From: Halopseudomonas pachastrellae | GTDB lineage: Bacteria; Pseudomonadota; Gammaproteobacteria; Pseudomonadales; Pseudomonadaceae | NCBI RefSeq assembly: GCF_900114765.1 | Contig: NZ_FOUD01000026.1 | Span: 1-43,599, forward strand | DNA length: 43,599 nt | Reading direction: 5' to 3' | Shown here: in pieces, positions 1 to 12,792 of the stretch | Numbering within the stretch: position 1 is the first letter of the stretch | Layout of the letters: every line of letters starts with the position of its first letter | Notes under the pieces: model-generated | The model's database searches: none | Seen by the model: only the letters and a program-made list of their open reading frames with translations | Told to the model about the DNA's origin: nothing | Translations under genes and position numbers: made by a program

Positions 1-1
1 C

Positions 2-235
2 AGGCGCAAGGAAACCGTCGAGCGCAGCTTTGCGGACGCCAAGGAGCTGCACGGGCACCGTTATGCCCGATTCCGTGGACTGCGCAAGGTAATGAAACAG
101 TGCCTGCTGGCAGCCGCCTGCCAAAACATGAAGAAGATTGCCCGCCTGCTGGCGATGCTTTTACGCCTGCAATCCGGGATAAGGCGCGGCACTTGCCTGC
201 GAGGCTGGAAATGGAGCTGCTCGGACGGTTTTTAG
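2..235 (+). CDS. IS1182-family transposase, C-terminal fragment
   Basis: Open reading frame entering from the window start and ending at TAG 233-235 (77 codons visible). It contains the ERSFADAKELHGHRYARFRG block typical of the C-terminal DDE domain of IS1182-type transposases, including the E of the catalytic triad region. A basic helix (LRKVMKQCLLAAACQNMKKIA) follows and leads to the C-terminus. The N-terminus lies outside the window. A matching N-terminal fragment on the same strand is found at the other end of the window (43370-43599). Together they look like the two ends of one element type, in direct orientation. No frameshift is visible in the part present. Confidence 0.8.
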   Translation, partial: RRKETVERSFADAKELHGHRYARFRGLRKVMKQCLLAAACQNMKKIARLLAMLLRLQSGIRRGTCLRGWKWSCSDGF

Positions 236-319
236 CGGTTAGCAGGCTAAATTACCCGACACCTGCAAAATCATTACAAACACCCCAGAAAAACGAAACC
301 CCGCGAAAACGCGGGGTTC

Positions 320-331
320 GTCAGCAGTCTG
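320..331. repeat. IS right terminal inverted repeat
   Basis: GTCAGCAGTCTG, perfect 12-nt inverse of the left terminal repeat at 43293-43304. Similarity continues imperfectly inward; by eye 17 of the first 20 positions agree. The next base outward (332) is the first base of a perfect hairpin in the flanking DNA. Confidence 0.8.
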
Positions 332-356
332 AGCCCCGCAAATGCGGGGCTTTTTG
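332..356. terminator. Hairpin terminator between IS and dolP
   Basis: Perfect 8-bp stem AGCCCCGC / GCGGGGCT (332-339 and 344-351) with AAAT loop, followed on the plus strand by TTTTTGTTG. On the minus strand it stands 27 nt beyond the dolP stop and would be the natural end of the lpoA-dolP operon. Its minus-strand T tract has been replaced by the IS, which starts at the base of the stem, so in that direction it may now be weak. Toward dolP it still looks like a full intrinsic terminator. Confidence 0.7.
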
Positions 357-377
357 TTGTAGCTGGGGTGCGTATTG

Positions 378-1919
<1,542 letters not shown>

Positions 1920-1920
<1 letters not shown>

Positions 1921-3743
1921 CAGAGGGCGTTGGCGCTGCTGTCCGGGGCTGGCTCCAATACGCCGTTCTGGATTTCACCCCAGGACAGTTGGCGTTGGAT
2001 GCGGCCACCCTGATCCAGCGAGAGGGTGCCGGTGGCGCCTTCTATGCGGGTATCCGGGTATTGGCGCATTTGCGGCAGGCGCGCAAACACGCGCTGGGTG
2101 TCCACGCCCATGGCGTACAGGCGCCCCAGGGCACCACTGGCCTGGGGCCAATTGCCTGTGACGGCGCCATACAGCGGGTCGTTGTGATCGAGCAGCCAGG
2201 GGATCTCGGCAATCAGCAGGCCTTCCAGGTCGGCGTTCTGCAGGCCGCTGGGGTCAATCTGGTAAGAGTGAGAAGTTGCATAGACCGGCAGGTCGGCGGC
2301 GTACTGGAAGGCCAGCGTCGGCTTGATCTGGCGTGCCTGCAGCGGCGTTGCGGCCAGGAACAGGGCATCCAGATCCTGGCGCGGCGTCGGTTGGGTCAGG
2401 ACGTTGCCGAGAATGCCCTTGACGCGGTTGGCGCGTCGCTCGCTCTGCTGAATCTTCAGCAGCTCGCCCATCTGGTTGGCGACGGCGGCTGGCTGGTCAA
2501 CCAGCTCCTGGCCAATGATGCTGCCACCCATGCCTTCCCACTCGGTAATGAAGGCGCGGTTGGCGCGCTGGCTCCAGTCATCGTGGGTGCTTAGCGTAGC
2601 AACGCGGCGGTGGCCGTCGCTCCAGGCGCGCTGGGCGGCAGAGCGGGCTTCATCCTCCGGTGCCAGGCCGAATTGGTAGAAGGTGCTGCCGGCGGCCGGT
2701 TGCTCGGCGTAGTTCAGTGCCAGCGTGGGCAGGGGCAGGCTTGAGGCGCTTGCCAGCTGGGCTACCTTGTCTTTTTCCAGCGGCCCGATCATCCACTGAA
2801 CGCCCTCGCTCTGCGCCTGGTTGAGCGCATCAACCACTTGCGCGTACTGGGTGCTGTCGTACAGGGTGACCTGAGGCTGTTCCAAGCCTTCGCTCTGGGC
2901 CTGGTATTGGGCGGCCAGGAAACCGTCACGCAGCGCCTGAGCGGCACCGGCCAGCGGGCCGTTGAACGGCAGCAGCAGGCCAATGTGTGTCGGGCGGCTG
3001 GCGTGCAGCGATTCGATCTGTTGTACCGGCTGCGGCAGTTGGGCGGCAGCGGGATGGTTGGGGTGTTCTTCCTTCCAGGTTTGCAGTGCACGAATCTGCA
3101 GGTCGAGATTGCGCTCGGTGCGGGTGATCAGTGCCAGCTCCAGCCAGCCTGCATAGTCGCCGCTGGCGTTCTTGCTGGCTTGTTGCAGTGCGGCCGTATC
3201 TGCGGCGCTCAGGCTTTCCCAGATGGCCTGGCGGTTGCTGGCCTGGCGGCCGGCCGGGAGCAGGCCGTCGATATAGACGCGCTCTTGGGCGGCTTCGATG
3301 GGCTGGTTGTTGGCTTCCAGGATGTCGGCGCGCAGTTGCTGGATGCGCAGCTGTTCTTCAACGGGGCGCAAATCCAGTTGCTGCAGTGAGTTGTGCTGAA
3401 TGGCGCGCAGTGCGCGCGGATTCTCGCCCAGTGCCAGTGCGCTGGTCGCTTGCAATTCGCTGAACCGAATTTGCTGGTCGGTCGGCAGGTCGCTTTGCGG
3501 GACGCGCTGCAGGATCTTCTGGGTTTGCTCGGGGTTGCCGGCATTGAGCGCCGTCTGGGCTGCGTGCAGGCGCAGCAGGTTTGCCTCGGCGCCCTCGCGG
3601 CGGTCAGCGTCCTTGAGGATTTCATCGACCGAGGCCTGTGGCGTGCGCGGCAGGTCGTCGAGGCTCTGAGGCGTGGAGGCGCAGCCCGCCAGTAGCGCAG
3701 ACAGGGTCAGGGCGAGGGCGGACAGGCGAAGCGTGCGAGGCAT
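1920..3743 (-). CDS. lpoA: Penicillin-binding protein activator LpoA (LppC family)
   Basis: 607-aa outer-membrane lipoprotein. The signal peptide ends in LLAGC with the acylated Cys at residue 21. A TPR-like helical N-terminal domain (about 35-260) precedes a periplasmic-binding-protein-like C-terminal domain (about 270-590), beginning around HIGLLLPFNGPLAGAAQALRDGF. In E. coli, LpoA reaches through the peptidoglycan to stimulate PBP1A. The open frame extends 40 codons further upstream (to 3863), but only the ATG at 3743 places a canonical signal peptide at the N-terminus, and AAGGA lies about 12 nt upstream. First gene of the minus-strand operon, divergent from rsmI, with a candidate promoter at 3792-3821. 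Confidence 0.9.
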
Positions 3744-3791
3744 GCGGAGGGTATCCTTACGTGCGGGCAAAGCAGACGGTTGGTTGGCGCT

Positions 3792-3821
3792 ATTGTAGCC
3801 GTCGCGTTGGCCAATCTCCAA
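3792..3821 (-). promoter_or_regulatory. Candidate sigma70 promoter for lpoA operon
   Basis: On the minus strand, TTGGAG (3821-3816), an 18-nt spacer and TACAAT (3797-3792). It lies about 50 nt upstream of the lpoA start and within the intergenic region shared with divergent rsmI. Only the -10 is a strong match. Confidence 0.4.
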
Positions 3822-3884
3822 GGCGGGCGGCGACTGTCTGGCCCCTGCTGTACAATGCGTCACAAATCAGCTTCAGGAATCGCC

Positions 3885-4742
3885 ATGACCATCGCTGCCG
3901 GCACCTTGTTTGTGGTCGCCACGCCCATCGGTAATCTGCAGGACCTGACACCCCGCGCGCTGCAGGTGTTGCGGGATGTCAGTCTGATCGCTGCGGAGGA
4001 TACCCGCCACAGTGCGCGTCTTATGCAGCACTTTGGTATCGCCACTCCCATGACGGCCTGTCATGACCATAACGAACGAGACAAGGGGCAACGGCTGGTC
4101 GAGCGGATGCTGGCCGGTGATGATATCGCCCTGATCTCCGACGCCGGTACGCCGTTGATCTCCGATCCGGGCTTTCATCTGGTGCGTCAGGCCCGCGAGG
4201 CCGGAATAAAGGTGTCGCCGGTGCCGGGCGCCTGCGCCCTGATTGCTGCGCTGAGCGCTGCCGGTATGCCGTCTGACCGGTTTGCCTTTGAGGGCTTTCT
4301 CCCGGCCAAGGCGCATGGTCGCCAGCAGCGCCTGCGGGCCTTGCTTGAAGAGCCGCGTACCTGGCTGGTGTACGAGGCGCCGCACCGGCTGCTCGATTGC
4401 CTGCGGGACATGCAGCAGGTGCTGGGCGCGCAGCGGCGAGTGCTGTTGGCCCGCGAGCTGACCAAAACCTTTGAAACATTGCATGCGGCGCCGCTGGATG
4501 AACTGGTTGCCTGGGTGGCCGCGGATGCCGACCAGCAGCGCGGTGAGTGCGTCCTGGTGGTCGAGGGCGCGCCCGAGCCGGAGGCTGACGAGGTGAGCGC
4601 CCAGGCTCTGCATGTGCTGGATTTGTTGTTGGCCGAGCTGCCGGTCAAGCGGGCGGCCAGGCTGGCTGCGGAGATCACCGGGGTGCGCAAGAATCTGCTT
4701 TATCAGGTAGCGCTTGAGCGTGGTGATGGCACGGCGCGTTGA
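3885..4742 (+). CDS. rsmI: 16S rRNA 2'-O-ribose C1402 methyltransferase RsmI
   Basis: 285-aa tetrapyrrole-methylase-fold SAM-dependent methyltransferase. Characteristic blocks are LFVVATPIGNLQDLTPRAL at the N-terminus, AEDTRHSARLM, the glycine-rich DAGTPLISDPG (residues ~85-95) and PGACALIAALSAAGMPSDRF. In E. coli, RsmI 2'-O-methylates C1402 in the ribosomal P site together with RsmH (N4-methylation), and rsmH lies nearby here. The frame is open 35 codons further upstream, but the ATG at 3885 gives the conserved start (MTIAAGTLFVVATPIG) and is preceded by CAGGAA. Divergent from lpoA. The stop codon TGA lies inside the -35 box of the rnpB promoter. Confidence 0.93.
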   Translation: MTIAAGTLFVVATPIGNLQDLTPRALQVLRDVSLIAAEDTRHSARLMQHFGIATPMTACHDHNERDKGQRLVERMLAGDDIALISDAGTPLISDPGFHLVRQAREAGIKVSPVPGACALIAALSAAGMPSDRFAFEGFLPAKAHGRQQRLRALLEEPRTWLVYEAPHRLLDCLRDMQQVLGAQRRVLLARELTKTFETLHAAPLDELVAWVAADADQQRGECVLVVEGAPEPEADEVSAQALHVLDLLLAELPVKRAARLAAEITGVRKNLLYQVALERGDGTAR

Positions 4743-4767
4743 CGGGGGCTGCGCCTGCCGCTACTCT
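4739..4767 (+). promoter_or_regulatory. Promoter of rnpB
   Basis: TTGACG (4739-4744), exactly 17 nt, then TACTCT (4762-4767). The predicted first base of the RNA (A4776) is 9 nt downstream of the -10. The -35 overlaps the rsmI stop codon (TGA 4740-4742). The discriminator between -10 and start is GC-rich, a pattern known for growth-rate-controlled stable RNA promoters. Confidence 0.7.
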
Positions 4768-4775
4768 TGCCGCCG

Positions 4776-5130
4776 AGAGTTGGCCGGGCAGTCGCTGTGG
4801 TGGTGCGCAAGCACTGTCATGGAGGAAAGTCCGGGCTCCACAGGGTAGAGTGCCAGGTAACGCCTGGGAGGCGCGAGCCTACGGAAAGTGCAGCAGAAAG
4901 CAAACCGCCTAAGCGCGCAAGCGCCGGTAAGGGTGAAAAGGTGCGGTAAGAGCGCACCGCGCAGCTGGTAACAGTCTGTGGCGTGGTAAACCCCACTCGG
5001 AGCAAGACCAAATAGGAATCCGTTGGTGTGGCCCGCACTGGATTCGGGTAGGTTGCTAGAGGTTGTCAGTGATGGCGATCCCAGAGGAATGACTGTCCTC
5101 GACAGAACCCGGCTTACAGGCCAACTCTTA
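4776..5130 (+). ncRNA. rnpB: RNase P RNA (bacterial class A)
   Basis: The catalytic RNA of RNase P, which removes 5' leaders from tRNA precursors. The P1 stem is formed by AGAGTTGGCC at 4776-4785 and GGCCAACTCT at 5119-5128. Conserved region I (GGAGGAAAGTCCGGGCTCC) begins near 4821. The CR-IV/V part (AGAGGAATGACTGTC, near 5083-5097) lies close to the 3' end. Length (about 353 nt to the end of P1) is typical of type A. It lies between rsmI and mraZ, with its own promoter upstream and a terminator-like hairpin about 35 nt beyond. Exact 5' and 3' ends are inferred from P1 pairing. Confidence 0.95.
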
Positions 5131-5163
5131 ATTTCTTTCCTGTGTGACATCCTTCGCTTTTAG

Positions 5164-5220
5164 AGCAAAAAAATCTTATTCCTCACAATTCACTTTAAGT
5201 TGTGGGGCGATCTTTTTGCT
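5164..5220. terminator. Probable bidirectional terminator after rnpB
   Basis: Inner stem CCTCACAA (5181-5188) / TTGTGGGG (5200-5207) with an 11-nt loop is followed by CGATCTTTTTG. Outside it, AGCAAAAAAATC (5164-5175) can pair with GATCTTTTTGCT (5209-5220). In the plus direction it reads as a stem with a T run, ending rnpB. In the minus direction the A run becomes a T run. The stretch 5131-5323 contains no credible ORF. Confidence 0.55.
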
Positions 5221-5323
5221 TTGGCTGTTTTTTGTCCTCCCTTATATACCCTCTTTGCATCCCCATTCCCGGTAAATAGCGCTAAACCACTGCTACGCAA
5301 GGGTTTTTTCCTCTGTGCGGCTA

Positions 5324-5352
5324 TTGACGCTGTATGGGCGCATTTCTATAGT
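5324..5352 (+). promoter_or_regulatory. Promoter of the dcw cluster (Pmra)
   Basis: TTGACG (5324-5329), a 17-nt spacer and TATAGT (5347-5352). This is one of the best sigma70 matches in the window. Transcription would start near 5359, just before the MraZ repeats, leaving a leader of about 70 nt before mraZ. It probably drives mraZ and the following division and cell-wall genes. Confidence 0.75.
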
Positions 5353-5360
5353 GTCGCAAA

Positions 5361-5385
5361 GTGGTGTTAAGTGGGTCGAAGTGGG
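5361..5385 (+). promoter_or_regulatory. MraZ operator (three 10-bp-spaced repeats)
   Basis: GTGGT, GTGGG and GTGGG start at 5361, 5371 and 5381, an exact 10-bp period with 5-nt spacers. This matches the known MraZ recognition pattern (tandem TGGGN boxes separated by 5 nt, recognised by the ring-shaped MraZ). It lies immediately downstream of the predicted transcription start and upstream of mraZ, so MraZ bound here would repress its own operon. Confidence 0.85.
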
Positions 5386-5431
5386 AAATTTTGGCGCTTT
5401 CGACCGCCAACCAAGGAAAAAGGACTGCAGC

Positions 5432-5887
5432 GTGTTTCGCGGAGCCAATGCCATCAATCTCGACGCCAAAGGGCGACTCGCGGTGCCAGCGCGCTACCGC
5501 GACCGCCTGTTGGAGTCGTGTGGCGGGCAGTTGGTCGCGACTATCGCGCTGGAAGAGCGCTGCCTTTGGATCTACCCGCTGCATGAATGGGAAGTGGTCG
5601 AAGAGCAGCTGCGTAAGGCGCCGAACATGAATCCTGCGGTCAAGCGTCTGCAGCGCCTGTTGATTGGTAATGCCAACGATCTGGAGCTGGACGGCAACGG
5701 CCGCTTTGTTATTCCGCCGCTGCTGCGCGAACACGCCGGGCTGGATAAGAAAGTCATGCTGGTCGGGCAAATCAATAAATTCGAGCTCTGGAGTGAAGAA
5801 GCCTGGACGGCTACCACCAGTGCCTATCTGGACGAATCGCAGGAACCCGGCGAACTGCCGGAACAACTGCATTCGCTAAGTCTATGA
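5432..5887 (+). CDS. mraZ: Transcriptional regulator MraZ
   Basis: 151-aa protein with two AbrB-like SpoVT/MraZ repeats. [14 protein letters not shown] occupies about residues 10-23 and the second copy [17 protein letters not shown] about 88-104; both carry the DxxGR signature. In E. coli, MraZ forms a multimeric ring, binds tandem repeats upstream of its gene and represses the dcw operon. Start is GTG ([15 protein letters not shown]): AAAAAGGA sits 7-8 nt upstream and family members begin MFRG. The longer frame from 5315 would begin upstream of the promoter and is rejected. The stop overlaps rsmH by 4 nt (ATGA). Confidence 0.92.
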   Translation: MFRGANAINLDAKGRLAVPARYRDRLLESCGGQLVATIALEERCLWIYPLHEWEVVEEQLRKAPNMNPAVKRLQRLLIGNANDLELDGNGRFVIPPLLREHAGLDKKVMLVGQINKFELWSEEAWTATTSAYLDESQEPGELPEQLHSLSL

Positions 5888-6821
5888 GTGCCGCAACCGG
5901 CTATTCACATATCAGCGTGCTGCTGAACGAGGCGCTTGAGGGGTTGGCCATTCAGGCTGACGGCCTTTATATCGACGGTACTTTCGGGCGCGGCGGGCAT
6001 AGTCGCGCGCTGCTTGCGCAGCTCGGGCCGGAGGGCAGGTTGATCGCCTTCGATAAAGATCCGGAGGCCATCCGGGTTGGCGACCAGCTAGCGGCCGAAG
6101 ACGGCCGCTTTGTCGTTGTACAGCGCTCCTTTGCCGAGATGGCTGAAGAATTGCGCGCACGCGGTCTGGCCGGGCAGGTACAGGGCGTTTTGCTGGATCT
6201 GGGCGTGTCCTCGCCGCAGCTGGATGACCCGACTCGCGGCTTCAGCTTTCTCAATGACGGCCCGCTGGACATGCGCATGAATCCCTCTGCGGGGCAGAGC
6301 GCGGCCGACTGGATCAACAGCGCCAGCGAGGCGGATATCGCGACTGTGCTCAAGGAGTACGGCGAAGAGCGTTTTGCCAAGCGCATGGCGCGCGCTGTGG
6401 TAACCCGCCGCGCCGAGCAGCCGTTTACCCGCACTGCTGACCTCGCTGCCGTCATTAAAGAAGCCAACCCCGCCTGGGAAAAGGGCAAGCACCCGGCAAC
6501 CCGTGCTTTCCAGGGTATTCGCATCTTTATCAATCGTGAGCTGGATGACCTGGCTGACGGCCTGCGCGCGGCGCTTGATGTGCTGGCGCCTGGCGGGCGG
6601 ATGGCGGTGATCAGCTTTCATTCGCTGGAAGATCGCATGGTCAAGCAGTACATGCGTCGTGAGGCCAAGGGCGCGCCCATTCCGCGCGACCTGCCTATCC
6701 GCGATATCGATATCCCGGTGTCCATCAACCTGGTGGGCAAGGCGATCAAGCCGAGTGCCGCCGAGGTAGACGCCAACCCCCGTGCTCGCAGCGCCGTGCT
6801 GCGCGTAGCGGAGAAACGCTA

Positions 6822-6822
<1 letters not shown>
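5884..6822 (+). CDS. rsmH: 16S rRNA N4-cytidine (C1402) methyltransferase RsmH
   Basis: 312-aa SAM-dependent methyltransferase (MraW). Blocks seen: [13 protein letters not shown] at the N-terminus, the SAM loop [12 protein letters not shown] (about 29-40), [10 protein letters not shown] (motif II), [22 protein letters not shown], and [16 protein letters not shown] near the C-terminus. It methylates N4 of C1402 in 16S rRNA, the nucleotide that RsmI 2'-O-methylates. Length is normal. The ATG overlaps the mraZ stop (ATGA) and its TAA overlaps ftsL by one base (TAATG), so it is translationally coupled on both sides. Confidence 0.95.
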
Positions 6823-10309
<3,487 letters not shown>

Positions 10310-10317
<8 letters not shown>

Positions 10318-11698
10318 AGCGCTGCGTCTGAGCGACCTGCTGAAACCCCTGATGGCGACCCTGAACGGGGTCGATACTCATTTTGACAGCGTCAGCATTG
10401 ATGCCCGTACCGTCGAGCGTGGCGGTCTGTTTGTTGCCTTGGCTGGCAGCCGCAGCAACGGTCATGACTTTGTTGCCCAGGCCCGTGAAAACGGCGCAGC
10501 TGCGGCGATGGTCGAGTACCTGGTGGACGATCCGCTGCCGCAGTTGCTGGTGCATGACTGCCAGTTGGCGCTGGGTAGCCTGGCCGCTCTGGTGCGTAAG
10601 CAGTTCACCGGCACGGTAATCGGCATTACCGGCTCCAGCGGCAAAACCACCGTCAAGGAAATGCTGGCCGCCATTCTGCGCGAATGCGGGCCGGTACTCG
10701 CCACGCGCGGCAATCTGAACAACGAACTGGGTGTGCCGCTGACGCTGCTGCAACTCACCAGCGAGCACCGCTTTGCGGTCATCGAGATGGGCGCCGCTCA
10801 GGTGGGCGACATCAATTACAGCATGGGCCTGGTCAAGCCGCAGATCAGCGTGCTGACCAACGCCGAGATGGCGCACGTTGGCCGCTTTGGCAGCCCAGAG
10901 AGCATTGCCAAGGCCAAAGGCGAAATTGTTTCTGCGCTGCCGGCCGGTGGTCATGCGGTGCTGAACCTGGATAGCCCCTGGTTCGAGCAGTGGTATCAGT
11001 TGCTCGGCAGCCGCCGCACCGCCAGCTCTTTCAGTCTGAAGAATCCGACCGCGCAGCTGCGCGCCGAGGCGCTTGAACTGGACGAGCAGGGTCGCCCGCA
11101 CTTCAACCTGATCACGCCGGCAGGTGGCGTGTCCGTGCAGCTGCAGCTGCGCGGCATGCACAACGTTGCCAACGCGCTGGCCGCTGCCGGCGCCGCCTTG
11201 CAGGCTGGTGCCGACCTGAGCGCCATTGCCGCGGGCCTGGCTGCACTGGCACCCGTTGATGGTCGTGGCAACTGGGCGGTCGGCCTGGGCGGTGCGCAGA
11301 TCATCGACGACGCCTACAACGCCAACCCTGCCTCTGTTATCGCCGCCATTGACCTGCTGGCCAGCCTGGACGGGCGCCGCGTGCTGGCGCTGGGTGACAT
11401 GGGCGAGCTGGGCGAGTGGGCTGAGCAAAGCCACCGTGAGGTTGGTGAGCACGCTCGCAAGGTCGGCCTGGACGCCCTTTATGCCACCGGCCGGCTGTCC
11501 GCCCTGGCCGTTGATGCTTTTGGCGAGCAGGGCTGCCTGTTCGATAGCCGCGAGGCGCTGGTTGCCGCGCTGGCTCCCACTCTGGATGCCAACACCCGTG
11601 TGTTGGTGAAAGGCTCGCGCAGTGCGGGCATGGATACTGTCGTCGCCGGCCTTCTGGCCCCGGCTGACGCGCACAACAACGACAACGGGGCCAGCTGA
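10310..11698 (+). CDS. murF: UDP-MurNAc-tripeptide:D-Ala-D-Ala ligase MurF
   Basis: 462-aa Mur ligase. The N-terminal domain includes [18 protein letters not shown]. The P-loop GSSGKTT is at about 106-112, followed by [28 protein letters not shown] and [12 protein letters not shown]. The C-terminal domain contains [18 protein letters not shown] and [11 protein letters not shown]. It adds D-Ala-D-Ala (made by Ddl, encoded downstream) to the tripeptide. The ATG at 10310 lies inside the murE end (8-nt overlap). The frame is open further upstream in murE, but the conserved N-terminus starts here. Confidence 0.95.
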
Positions 11699-11699
11699 A

Positions 11700-12782
11700 A
11701 TGTTGCTTTTCCTTGCCGAGTTTCTCCAGCAGTACTACTCCGGCTTTTCGGTATTCCAGTACCTGACCCTGCGCGGCATTCTGGGTGTGCTGACCGCGCT
11801 GGCTATCGCGCTGTGTCTGGGGCCCTGGATGATTCGTACCCTGCAGGTGCGTCAGATTGGCCAGTCGGTGCGTACCGATGGCCCGCAGTCGCACCTGTCC
11901 AAAAAGGGCACGCCCACCATGGGCGGCGCGCTGATTCTTGTCGCTATCGGCATCGCCACGCTGCTGTGGGCTGACCTGCGCAACCTGTATGTCTGGGTGG
12001 TACTGGGCGTGACCATCAGCTTTGGTGCAGTGGGCTGGGTTGATGATTACCGCAAGGTGATCGAGAAAAACTCCCGTGGCCTGCCGTCGCGCTGGAAGTA
12101 TTTCTGGCAGTCCGTTTTTGGTCTGGCAGCGGCAATCATCCTTTATATGGCGGCAAAGACGCCGGTCGAGACCACGCTGATCGTGCCGTTCTTCAAGCAG
12201 GTCGAGTTTCAGCTGGGCGTGCTCTTTGTCGTGCTGACCTACTTCGTCATCGTCGGCTCCAGCAACGCGGTCAACCTGACTGACGGGCTGGATGGCCTGG
12301 CCATTTTGCCGACCGTGATGGTTGGCGGCGCGTTGGGCATCTTTGCCTACCTGTCCGGTAACGCCAAGTTTGCGGAATACCTGCTGATCCCCTATGTGCC
12401 GGGCGCGGGCGAGCTGATCATTTTCTGCGGTGCGCTGCTGGGCGCCGGTCTTGGCTTTCTCTGGTTCAACACCTATCCCGCCCAGGTCTTCATGGGCGAC
12501 GTGGGCGCGCTGGCACTCGGCGCGGCGCTGGGTGTGATTGCCGTGATCGTGCGACAGGAAATTGTGCTGTTCATCATGGGCGGCATTTTCGTGGTCGAAA
12601 CGCTGTCGGTCATCGTGCAGGTGGCGTCGTTCAAGCTGACCGGGCGCCGGGTGTTCCGCATGGCGCCGATCCATCACCACTTTGAACTCAAAGGCTGGCC
12701 GGAGCCGCGCGTGATTGTGCGCTTCTGGATCATCACCGTCGTACTGGTGCTGATCGGTCTGGCCACATTGAAGCTGCGTTAA
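11700..12782 (+). CDS. mraY: Phospho-MurNAc-pentapeptide translocase MraY
   Basis: 360-aa polytopic membrane enzyme with about ten membrane segments, the same length as E. coli MraY. It transfers phospho-MurNAc-pentapeptide to undecaprenyl phosphate to make lipid I. Diagnostic motifs present: KKGTPTMGG (about 60-70), the catalytic Asp region [31 protein letters not shown] and the His cluster [12 protein letters not shown] near the C-terminus. Start ATG at 11700, one nucleotide after the murF stop. The upstream open frame lies inside murF and is rejected. Confidence 0.96.
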   Translation: MLLFLAEFLQQYYSGFSVFQYLTLRGILGVLTALAIALCLGPWMIRTLQVRQIGQSVRTDGPQSHLSKKGTPTMGGALILVAIGIATLLWADLRNLYVWVVLGVTISFGAVGWVDDYRKVIEKNSRGLPSRWKYFWQSVFGLAAAIILYMAAKTPVETTLIVPFFKQVEFQLGVLFVVLTYFVIVGSSNAVNLTDGLDGLAILPTVMVGGALGIFAYLSGNAKFAEYLLIPYVPGAGELIIFCGALLGAGLGFLWFNTYPAQVFMGDVGALALGAALGVIAVIVRQEIVLFIMGGIFVVETLSVIVQVASFKLTGRRVFRMAPIHHHFELKGWPEPRVIVRFWIITVVLVLIGLATLKLR

Positions 12783-12792
12783 GGAGCAGGGC

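Larger units (their letters stand above)
1..331 (+). mobile_element. IS1182-like element, right end (partial)
   Basis: Right-hand part of an insertion sequence cut by the window start. It holds the end of the transposase gene (to 235), about 60 nt of spacer, a 9-bp GC-rich hairpin (arms 297-305 and 310-318, AAAA loop) and the terminal sequence GTCAGCAGTCTG at 320-331. That sequence is the exact reverse complement of CAGACTGCTGAC at 43293-43304, where a second IS end begins, so 331 is the likely element boundary. The family assignment rests on the transposase fragments. Whether both ends belong to identical copies cannot be decided, because the two fragments do not overlap. Confidence 0.8.

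Noticed and set aside
3744..3863. 40-codon N-terminal extension of lpoA
   Set aside because: It would bury the lipoprotein signal peptide; the promoter candidate also lies inside it.
4761..5150. 129-codon open frame antisense to rnpB
   Set aside because: It covers the RNase P RNA gene, whose secondary structure explains the sequence.
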